From positions 310,001-374,000 of the forward strand of contig JAPTHN010000074.1 of the NCBI GenBank assembly GCA_026936325.1: 64,000 bases of DNA. The letters run 5' to 3'. Shown here one piece after another: positions 27,101 through 39,100 of the stretch. The notes under the pieces are model-generated. The model worked only from the letters and a program-made list of their open reading frames with translations. It searched no databases and was not told where the DNA came from. Positions within the stretch are counted from its first letter, which is position 1, and each line of letters begins with the position of its first letter. Source of the stretch: Platynereis dumerilii. Lineage: Eukaryota > Annelida > Polychaeta > Phyllodocida > Nereididae. The translations under genes were made by a program, and so were the position numbers.

Positions 27101-30100
27101 TTTTATATCACAGATAAAATAGAGCAAAAATATACAATATCTCAAGTTTTAAATCTGCTTCAGGAGAAAGTCAGAACCCAAGGTTTATTAATAACAACAA
27201 GCACAGCTCCAAAACAAACTTATCCTTTCAATTTATCATAATCTATCTCCGTTATCGTATTAGTTGGCCATCAAACAAACTAAATCTTGATAAATCCTTC
27301 TAGATATCCAATTAATCTGCAGAAAGTTAATCCATCATATTGAGCTTATCCTTCCAGCTAATTGGCTGTAAATAGCAGTAATGGTCAGTAAGTTAACAAT
27401 TACTAGGCTTTGTATTTTAGTGTCAATTTGAGGTCAGAGCCACCAGACTTCAGAGAACCTTTAGACTCAAATCTTAATCCAGATCTATAATGTTTCAATA
27501 GGCAATCTCCGAAGAGAAATCTAAATATTTTCACATAAACATTCCCAGAACTATGAAAAAACATCTTGGAAGTTGGAACCTATGTCCGTTGACTAATGAT
27601 ACAGTTGCAGTGCTTCGGCCATTGCATAAAGCAGGAATCATCAGTCTTGCTTTGTATTTTTTTTAGTAAAGAATAAACTTTATACTCAAAATTCAACATT
27701 TAAATGTGTGAAATTATTTATCGAAATGAGGATAACACAACTAGGGTTGCAAAATTCCCGGGAATTTTCGTTAAGGAAATTTTCCATGGACATTTTCGGA
27801 AATTTACGGGAATTTATGGGAATATTCGGAAACATTAGAAATATTCAGAAATTTATCCAATTACTTAAGAAATTTCTGGGAATATAGCTGGATCGGATAA
27901 CAAGAGCTTGTTGAAGCTGTGAGTTTACACTTAACACCTTATTTTATCAAAGTCCATAATGTATGCAGCAAATTATGGAGGTATTTGCAACTCATTTTGA
28001 GATGCAAAATAATTTTCAAATTTTAAGGACAAACACAAATTGCACTTTCGAACAAAAAGACACCCACTGAGCAAGATATTGAACAAATTTACAAAATGTT
28101 CACAATTAAGGTCTGTGTCCTTCATCATGTTAGAAAAATGTATTGCAAGAGATAAATACATATTTGTGCAACACCAAACTTAGACTCTGAGACTTTCAAA
28201 ATTGTCAAGAAAAATCCAAATTGAGACTTTGCTTTCTGCTGATGTGATTGTGATTAAGATGATGACATATGTAATCGGCGATATTGCCTTCTTACCAGTT
28301 TGGCAAAGGAAGTTTTACACCCTCTAGATACCTAAATTTAAAGCAATTTTAATAACATTTGCAGCAGAAGTCAAAAGCGTAGAAGTGCTAGACTATATAT
28401 ATCCATGTGCTGTACAGCACAGTGATAAAGTCAAACACTTCTGGGTCTGTGCTTCTGACTTCTGATATAAAAAGTGTTCATCAAACATCCTTCAATTGGA
28501 ATTAAAAATTAAAAATCGCAAATATAACCCGCGGCATCAAACAGGTTTGTAAATTTCCAGGTTTTCTCCAGCAGAATATAAAATTCATTATCATCACACT
28601 GAAATCAGAATATTCACTTAGGTATGAAGTAATTATAAACTATAAGACTCTTTGAGAGAGATACCGCTGCGAAAATTTGGCTGCACCGAATAGGCCCTCT
28701 GGAGAGGTCCTCCCGTATTTTGAGCAGCACTAAAATTTTAGAAATTTTATTTCCAACAAGTTAACACAAGACCCAACTTCGAAAAAAAAAAAATTCTATC
28801 TGAAAACTGTGTCCGAAATGTGTGATGGCCCATTTATTATGGTTGACTTTTCCTGAGCACTGTCCCTCAATGAATAGGCTTGTGCAAAAAGTATCTGACT
28901 TGTTCAACAAGGTTTCAGAATAATTCAGATTTTTGCAAAGCAAAAAAAAAATCCCAAAATCGTGCCTTAAAGATTTTGAAATTATCAACTCCAGAAAAAA
29001 TGGCAACAGACTAGACCCTCATTACCAGACCTATGTATGCAACCTTGATATCCAGGAAGACCTAAAAGCCACATTCTGGCTATCAAAAGATAATGACAGA
29101 CATTCAAATTATCACTATCCACAGGACTAATGACAAATATACAAAGATTTAGGCAATTTATTAGAAAATTCCCAAAATTCCCAATATTCCCGCAAGAATA
29201 AATTCCCGGAAATTTTCCTTGGAAAATTTCCAATATTTCCGGAAATTTTCCCGGCCTTTGCATCCCTAAACACAAATGAAAATGTGTTTCATCAAATCTA
29301 CACCTTCTAAGTCACATCGTCTTACAGATAATATACCCCTAATAGATTGAACAAGCAACATGTAGTCCCTTGGTAACATGTTCTAAATCATCTTCAGCCC
29401 ATACAACACACAAGTTATCTAGAGGCCTGTGAGTCAGTTTAACCTCTGGTCACAATTCCAAATGACCTCGGGGCAATTTGAGACATTTGTGTCAACACAT
29501 CATGTGTGCTCATGTACCAGCAAGTTCAAAATTGTCTGTGTTCGTTCAAATTAAGTGCACCTATCTTTCTGAGTCTTTCAAATGCAAATGATGACATTGT
29601 TACACCTACATTCTACAGTAGCACAGAATATACCACTGAATGTACTGAAGTCTGAAGGACAGCGTTACAAATTCGCACACTGAGAAATCTCCAACCAATA
29701 CAATACCTCACTAGGATAAATTGAATATCTGTAAATCTATGTTCCAACACCCCAAAAATGCATCATAATTTACCAGTCTTGTCAATCAAATCAATTTAAT
29801 TTTAAAGCCCAGCACCCTAAAACCTGTAGGCAATATTCAAAGAGCAAAGCGAAGTATAGTATAGGCTTCTGTACTTTCTAAGTGTGAGAACATCAGACAA
29901 ATTGACTTACAAATTTTCCAAATAACACCATAGTCATGATGACACCAGATCATTACCTAATCAATACCATCAAAATAGACTGCTGAATATTTGAAAGGAA
30001 TGGAGTTTTGTCATAATAACCCACTGCCCAATTATGGCTTCCCTTCTGTTTACAGCCATGATACTCAAACCAGTTAATTGTGATGATTAATAAGTAGACT

Positions 30101-33100
30101 ATGACAATACATATCCTTCTAAACATTTCAAAACTAGGTTGGATTTTCACCAACAAATCCACAGACTGAAGCTACAAGTTGTGTTGACAAAATCATTCAG
30201 AAATGCCAATACACATGTGTGGAACAATGAATTCAGACAATGATCCCGAGTTAACGCAGCCATATTTATGCAAAATACCTGGTAATTTGCTTGGACCGAC
30301 TTCTTATCTTCATACTGACCGATTTATACAACGATCACAGCTATAGTTCATCCGATATCAAGGAATTTCTCTCCATATTTCACGGAACTCCGTTCAGTTT
30401 GGACAGGTCAAGTGGAACTCTTCACCCACGGAGGAAGTAAAATATCTAGGTCACTGGGCTATAAATAGCACAGCGCCATGTGCTTGTCAAAATCAACAAA
30501 GCAAGACGGAAAATGAGGAAATTGTTGCACAGAAGGAAGAGAATTAACTCTAAACAGGTTAATTAATTGCCAATAATTACCAAAAGATACCTTTTCTGAT
30601 AGGAAGGCCTAGCTTCATGAATGATAACAGATGATGTTTTAAAAATAATTTAATCATAAACTTTGATAAAGGAAATGTTGACATTGGATTTCAGAATTTC
30701 GAAGCAGTTTCAGAGACAGAGGTGTTGATCAATGACAACAGAAGTTTGGGGGAAGATTCAAGTGTCTCTGTTCCAAGAAGCCCATGTGTTGAACAGGAGA
30801 ATCTCCATGAGATAAAAATAAAACAAGAGCAGAGAGAGAGAGAGAGCTGACTGAGCTCCTCTGAGGGGGATGAGCATGTTTACAGTTGCAGGGTCTAAAA
30901 TGGCAAAGGGGTGTCTAATCTATCAGACCTCACCTCTATTCTAATCTAACAAGGATGCTTCAGGGCAAAATCTAGTTTATAAGTTGTATAAGCACAGGGT
31001 AGTGTGAAATAAAGCAGATATTTACCATTGCTAAGGGGAGGGGCAACAAAAAGAAAGAAGATACTGGCAAGGCCTAAAGTAATATCAACTTCCAGGATGA
31101 TTATGTAAACATGTAAACTCAGGCTCAGATAGCATAAAGTAAGCATGTATACCTGTGTAAATGTCAATGTCTTACTAAACACAACTTGAAAGGCAGGATG
31201 CAAAGAAACACACAGTTAGATATAAAATTAATTTCATTACCTAACTTGAAGCTATGTAAAAGAACTTTTTTTCAACCATACAGAAGAAATTGAAATCCAA
31301 CTTCATCAACTTTTTAATTTAGCTGCTACAGTAGGCTGGCAATTTCTCAAACCTCAAAACCAGTTTTATCAATCAATCAATCAATCAATCCATCACACAA
31401 TCAATCATCTGCACCTGTTTGCCAATCAATCTATAGGTCTATGTTTCTCCCAAATGCAAAATTTCCAATTTAACAATGTCTATAAATTTTCTACAAGTGA
31501 ATGTGGGAAATAAATACATCAACCAGTAACCATGGCATTCAGTTGCAGCTATACCAAATTTCAAAGCAAGCTGAAGCTTATCAAAGGCAACTGAGGCACC
31601 ACAAATTCTGATTACTCAGTAATTTAAGAATTACCAGTTAATCTTGTGGATATCTTATATATAGCTAAGGAATGATTAGAAATCAGGTAAAGTTGTAGGG
31701 TATAGAGCAAGATCATGTTGCCCTTTCACTCTACACTATTCACAGATATTTCAGAGATGTTGAAGAGATTACATGTGGAGTCTACTGCAGAGGGTAAATG
31801 TTTCACATTTCTTGTGTGGGCGTCAGGTAGAAGTCAGAAATTACATGTCAGTCAGAAAGTCAGTTGAGTCGAGTCGAATTGAGTCAAGCTGAGACTCAGT
31901 AAGCAAGTCAGTCAAGCTGAGGCTCAGTCAGTCAGTCAGTCAGTCAGTCAGTCAGTCAGTCAGTCAGTCAGTCAGTCAGTCAGTCAGTCAGTCAGTTAGT
32001 CCGTCGGAGCATTCAAATTATTCCTAAAATCACACAAAATTTAGCTATGTAAGACTTCAGATATTAACTTTAGACAAATTAATTTGTCCACACATTAATG
32101 CCTTCTTTACCATCCATCAATGGAACATTCTCACTGGAATCAAAATATTTCCCCCTTCTTTCTCTTTATTTACTTTGCATTACTTGCGTATTGCTGAAGT
32201 AATAATGGAAGAATCTTTCGAAAATCTCAATGATAAAATCAAAATAATTTTAAACATTTTTTATCTTTAAACTCAAGTTGGCACATGCAATTTCAAAAAG
32301 CTGAGACTACTCCGACAAGATCCAAGTAGTTCTGACAGGAAAGAAGTGAAATTCAGTGAATTATTGTTGCTATCATGCAAAGAACATGTAACTCCTTGTC
32401 ATACAGTCAACATACACTGCATGGTCATTAACTGAGAAAATTGCCCTGAGCTACCTTCAATGTCATTCTGCCATTGAACAAGTGCAAGTTGAATTTGATC
32501 TGTGCTATACACTTAATCATGAGAGTGCAGTGTAATAAAGGATGTAATAAAGAACACATTACATTGTGAGAATTTGTTTGAAGATTGGTGGAAATTACAG
32601 GAGCTAATTCCACAGCCACTTATCATTAGCAATATTTTCCATAAACGACAAATTGAATATTCATTATCGGACTGTTTCTTGGAATGCCAGCCAGGGCGCC
32701 TTTTCCTTCCCTAATCTAACCTGTCTAATCTGAGCTTCTGATTTAGGCATTAATTTAGGTTTGATTCACAATTTTTAAAATTTCTGCACCACATTCGATC
32801 CTATGAGACAAGGTGCCCATTCAGTTTGGGAGTATGCCTGTAATTGAGCAAATGTGTTTTTTTCAAAGGAATACAGCAATCACTAAGGACAATTTTATAA
32901 AGTGTGTTCAGTCTGTTAAATGTAAAATGAACCAATGTAAAGGTGTATCATGTGAAAACTAGATATCAAATGTATCTCAATTTTACACACCTCAGTAAAC
33001 CTGTATATGCCCACATCAGACACATATATATTTGAAATTTAATACATATGTTCAGAAATGTCAAAACTCATACACATGCATGATTTATATCCAGATTATA

Positions 33101-36100
33101 ACTGTTGTAAGTACAAAATCATTTATCAAAACAATGACACCATTGGCATTTCTCACGAATATCGAATTATATAATTATTAAGCACGTAACAGCCTTGATT
33201 GTGACCTTCTAATGATAACAATATTTCATTTTGCTATACGTGCTGTGTCCATAACAATGTTCATAAATTCAAGTAAATTTCTCATTTTCAGTAAAATCTC
33301 GCATTTTCATGATGTTATACACCCTATAAGCCATACTGCAAAGAGTGTAAGCTATTGTAACAAGAGTAAACACACCACACAAAGAACTGTCTGTTCACAA
33401 ATCATGTTAGAGCACAATAGGTATGTCAGTGCCAAAGAAATGTGACTATTACTTACATGTAGTAGGTAGGGCTTAGCATGCAAGGAATATGCAAGTTAGC
33501 TACTTCCAGTGTTAGTTTGCATAGTCTTGAACATTGGGATTCGGTATCAACTTTGCATAGTCATGAACATTGGGATTTGGTATCAACTTTGCATAGTCAT
33601 GAACATTGGGATTTGGTATCAACTTATCATTGTATCAAATTCACTTAACGACCTTTGTTGTTATCAGCTGATTATAGTAGAATTAAATCTTTTATTTCAG
33701 AGAAAGTGAAATCTGAAGGGAGCAATGAACATTTAGGGAGGATATTTATAGACTTTAGACCAAACCTTGTCAAACTAAATCCCTTTCATTTTTTTTTCTC
33801 AATCACACAGAAGTGGCAAGTACATGTATGTAAAACATCTGACAAACACGGAGAAGAGAGGAAACAATATGCAAAAAACATGCAGCATACACTTCAATGT
33901 AGGATTATCGTACTGATATAATTTTCAATTTTCAAATCCCACTTCACACTGGTCAACTCACCTCAGGTGGAGGGTCAGGCCAAGGTTCATCATCATCCTC
34001 GATAGGGGCATTATCTGGCCTACTTTCACTTTCTGGAAGTGGTGTGCTTTCACTTTCGCTTGGTGGGGGTGGCACTTGACTGTCTGTATCTCTCGTGGGA
34101 GAGTGACCCATGCGAGATTTGGTTTGAAATGGGTTGAAATCCTCTTTTGGGGGAGAATGGGCCATTTTCCCACCAGATTTAAAAGGGTCAGCCATTCCTC
34201 CTGAAGTGGGCGAATTGCCAAGTTTAACCTTGGTCTGAAATGGGTTAAATCCATCATCTAACTGATCCAGAAAGTCCAGATTGTAAGCTCCCTTTGGTAA
34301 AGGTGGTAGTTCAGTATCATCCACAGGGGGTTCTTCATTCTTCTTGGGGATCTCCTTCGGTTTGGAGACAGCTTTCTTCTTGGCAGTTCCCTTGACTGGT
34401 TTGTGTATCACAGGCATCTTGGCTGTCTTGGCTACCTCCTCTGTCTTGTCTGCTTTCTCTGTCTTCTCTGACGTTCCTACTTCATCCTGGTGCTTGTTGT
34501 TGCTATGACTAGAACCTTCCACAGGTAGGGTTACCTCCTGTTTAGTGAGCTCAACACCTCCACTCTGCACTGCTGTAGTCCCCACTGTAGTCCCCACTAT
34601 TTCCACAGGTGACTCAACAACAACTAGTTCTCCTGAGCTGCTCTGTGACCCCTTTTCTGCAGCTGTCCTGTTTACTTTAGCCTCTGCTCCTTTCTCTCTC
34701 TCCTGTCCTGGCTGTTCATTGTTATTCCCTTCTGAATGCCCTGACTGCCTGCCAAGATCCAACTGAGGATCATTTACAATGGGATCACTTTCTGTTTCAA
34801 TGGAGCATTGTGCACCACTGTTTGCCTGTACCATACATGTAGCAGGTTGAACATTGTCATTTGAATCATTAGTATCAACTGAATTCTTGTTATCTGTTGT
34901 ATTATCTGCTGATATGTTTTCTGAACTCACAGGTGGTTTATTACTCATTGCATTGCCATCTACAGGAGCTGTCTTATCTCCACTATCAATCACAGGCGAA
35001 ACTTCAGACTTCATTTCAGTAGCCGTTTTGGAGTCATCGACTGATTTAGCACCTTCAGTAGCTGACAAGGTACTATCATTAGCTGGGGAAATGGTGACAG
35101 TGGGTAACTGATCAGCTGGTGATGCAGCAGGTACCTGATCAACAACTGCTTGTTGATCCAGAGCTGGTTTACTATCAGTTAAACCATCAGCAGCTGGATT
35201 TACGGAAGTTACATCAGCAGGGGTGGGCGAAATACCAGAATTAGCAGCGTTGGTTTGTTGTTGCATGTCACCAGCTGGATTGGCAACTTGGCCAGCTGGT
35301 GACTGAGCTGGTTGCTCTGTTGGTTTCACGGGATTTTCACCTGCCGGTGGTTGATCTCCAGCTGGTTGTGTAACTGGTGGTTGATCATCAGCTGGCTGTG
35401 TAGAAACTTCACCAGCTGGTGGTTGATCTTCAGCTGGTGTTCCAGGAACTGCATGAGTAGGAAATATATCTCTAGCTGGTGGTTGGCTGCTGGTAGGATC
35501 CCTAGGTGTTGCACCTTCAACTGGGTCACTGCTTCCTGTAGGCACTTCTTGTGTTTTCACACCCTTACTTCCATCAACAAGTGCATCATTAGCCGCATCA
35601 CTGGGGGTTGCTGCTACAGCAACAGCATCAGTACCATCTGGAGGTGATGAGAAATCTTCTTCGCAATCTGCAAACTCCTCTTCGCTCGAAGTACCATCCA
35701 TCCTCTTACTGCCTTTCTTAGTCGATCTGTTAGATTCTTGTGTTGATCTATTTTCTTTGCTGAGTTCACTCTCTTGACTTGCTTGACCAGCTGGTGCACT
35801 AATTCCTCCAACAACACTTAATCCTTGGGCATTTCCATTCCCTTGGTCATCCAGGTGATGGACAGGAACAGTGGGGTTGTTGGATCCTCCAGGGTAATTC
35901 CCCTCCTCCTCTAAACCCCGGGGAGGTATTGCTTCCTCCTGGACACCCAGATCTTGGGGTTCTTCCAACGTGGCAACCCCAACTATCAAATCTCTCTGAC
36001 TAGCAGGGGGTTGCAAGGTATACCCTTCACTTAATAAGTCCAATTCTCCCAGACATTTTGAGTGTGTTGTATTACTATAATCCACAGGTAATAGATCATT

Positions 36101-39100
36101 GGTAGTCAAAGTCTTTGTCACAATCCCTGCAGAGTTATCATTATGTGAATGATCTACAATATCACAGGCTTCTTTCTCCGCACTGTTACACAGGTGGGTG
36201 ACTACGGGACTTTCTAATGACTTGGCTACCTGGTTCACATGACCCTTCAGTTCATCATTGGTATGTAAGTGCACTGGTGCATTCATTGATCCCGACCTCA
36301 ATTCACTGGTAACATCAAAGGTAGGGCGATGGAGCACAGCGTCTGGGACCTCCTTGGTGGCGTCCTTGGCAACGTCTTGGGCGTCATAGGCGACGTCACG
36401 GACGGTTTTTGGAGCGTACAGGTCGTCATCTTCACCTCCTGAGGTCACGAGTTCAATCCCACTGTCTGAAGGTTCACCAGTATCCATAATTTCCAGAATA
36501 ACTTTGCTTGAGATGATTTCTGCGTCAGAATCCAGGTCCAAGTCACAACAATCACTGTCTGTCAGCAAGCCAGGATGTTCTCCAAGCTTGTCTCCAAGTG
36601 TGTCTGCTTTGAAACTTGTCTTGCTGGTTTCTGTGAATGACTCCTTTGTGAGTTGACTTGACTCTTTTTCTGATTGGAAGGCGGTGCTCCTCACACAGTG
36701 GCTATCCAGAGCAGAATGTCTGAGGCCTGATGGGTTACCTGGCCTGCTGCTCGTGTCTGTAGGGTCTATGTTGTCTGGGTTGTTCAGATTTATCACCCCT
36801 GAAACAGCTGCTGTTGCTGGGGTATCTGGCCCTGCAGATGATGAGGGGTAACTTGTTGCTGCTTGTAATAACCCTTCAGCAGCAGCTGAGGGTGAATCTT
36901 GCAAGCCCAATTGGCTAGGATCACCTGGATCTTTTGGATCACCTGTAATTAGCTCCTCTTTGATGTCAGTTGCAGCAACTTCATCAGGATGACTCTCCAT
37001 CCTTTGTTCATTGGATCCCTCAGCATCCTTTACTCCATCCATCACCTCCTCTGCATCAGCAACTGCCTTGGTCTCCTCCTGTCCCATAGTGGCCAAGAGA
37101 TGTCTCAATTGATGCTCTCTCAATAGATGCTCTCTCAAAAGATGCTCTCTCAATGGATGCTCTCTCAATGAATGCTCTCTCAATTGATGCTCTCTCAATT
37201 GATGCTCTCTCAATAGATGCTCTCTCAATCTCAACTCACTATTAAATGTTCTGCTATGTAATGGCTCACTGCTCAATGCTCCACAGCAATGAGGTATAGA
37301 GCAATGAGTGCATCTGTTGGCCACTGCTGTTATTCTTGGATCCTCTAAAGTTCTTGGCTTAATGCCACAGCCTTGTGTGCAGTGTGAGCTACTCAGATCA
37401 TTTACTATGACTCCACTTGCTTTTCTTGCTAAGTTAGCTGAACTACAATATGTATGAGTGCATGACTCAAATGAATCTGTGGGGTTACTAACTAGCTGCT
37501 CATCTCCAATGACTCCCCTGTTGAGTTCACTGGGGAGCAATACTTCATGTGCAAATTGCTTGTTCATCACTTTGCTGCAATGCAAACAAAACTCTGAACT
37601 GCTCATGCTATCTTCATTCTCCCCTTCTACCCCACCTCTCCCATCTCTGCCACTTAACCTTGTTGTGAGACTATTCTGACTGCTTTCTATTTCACTGTCT
37701 TGGCTCTCAACTAGGTTCCCTTCAACTACTTGGCTGCTGTCTTGGCATGTACCCTGATTGAAAACATCCATGGAATTTTTGCAACATTGCGTCCTACGTT
37801 GACCTGTGAACTTCTGGGAAGTGTAACAAAGGTCAGAGGTCACTGATTCTGGGCGTGAGAGTCTGCTGCTAGTCAGTCTAGTCCCTTTCCAACTTTTCCT
37901 TGTTTCTTTTCTAACTTTTCTATCTTTTCTATTCATCCTCACTGTATGTTCTAGTTGGATCTCATCCTCTGAGTCATCTGAATCACTAGACTGAGTTGTC
38001 AAACTTTTCATATACAGATAACTCACAGGTCTTTTCCTGTATGATCCAGACAACCCCCTCCTGGGGTGATGCTCAGACCTATTTTCTACCTGTCTCAGTA
38101 GCACCCTCATCACTTGGGATGGTTTACAACATCCTGTATCTACTTCATGTGCATCATACAGAGGGGTATGACTTTGCTTATGCTCTAAGCTATGATCCAT
38201 GGGACTTGTGATATGATGCAGGGCTCCTTCATGAGCTCCATGCATTTCTTGAATATGCATCAACTCCAAATCACAGGGATCTCTACACTGACTTTTCAGC
38301 ACATTACAGTGATCACTTCCCTTGCTAGAATCAGTCAATTTGCAACAAGACCTGGTCCCTGATACTCTCTGGTCCTCCAACTTCATGCACTGGTAAATAT
38401 CCCTACAGATATCCTTGTACAAGTTCTTGTATAAGCTACCTGCCCCTTGCTTATCTACAGATCGTTGGCTGTGTATTCTATCACAAACAGTCCTGTTGTT
38501 TGACACCTGACCTGCATCTCTGCTTACAGCTAGCTGGGGGCTGCTGCTGTGTGATCTTTGTTTGTCAGGTGTAATATTCCCTTCACCTCTGCTGCTTGGA
38601 ACATCAAGATTTCTGTGGACTTCCCATTTAATCTCCTGAGGCATCTCGCAAACATTCACCTGTTTATCATTTCGAGCATCATTGGTATAAATCTGAGGGG
38701 AGGCAACAGGGTTCACTGGAATATTGCAAGTCTGTTCTGTATTAACTGCACTAGCTACAACAGTATCATTGACTATATTAAGGTCACCTTGTTGTGTAAC
38801 CTCTTGATTTTGCTGCTCTAACTTCTCTAGATTTTCCAAGAGATTTTTATCATGAGTTCCTACAAGACTCTCAATGTTGCAAGTACCAATCTCATAGCCA
38901 ACAGCACCAGTAGGCACAACCAGTCTCTCAGAATTTGTAATGTCCTCCAAAGCTTCATCGACAGGACCCAAAGAGGCAACATATCCTCCGTAATGGTAGC
39001 CTCTGTATGGAGAATATACTAATGTACTTCCTCTTCTTCCTCCTGCTCCACCTTCTCCATCATTAGGACCTGGACTTGACCCTCCGCACGCTCCTCCTCC

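Larger units (their letters stand above)
25317..33961 (-). other. Intron (8.6 kb) with a hAT-like element and simple repeats
   Basis: Holds a SINE family 2 fragment (25966), the hAT-like element (27742-29268), an AG run near 30832, a TCAA run near 31375, the CAGT microsatellite (31925) and a 36-bp tandem repeat (33516). No exon candidate fits the phase-0 start of the next exon. Confidence 0.75.

Noticed and set aside
28761-29006. Minus-strand frame of 81 codons inside the hAT-like element
   Set aside because: It does not resemble a hAT transposase domain and is too short to judge.
31925-31996. CRISPR-like array
   Set aside because: It is a plain CAGT microsatellite in eukaryotic intron DNA.
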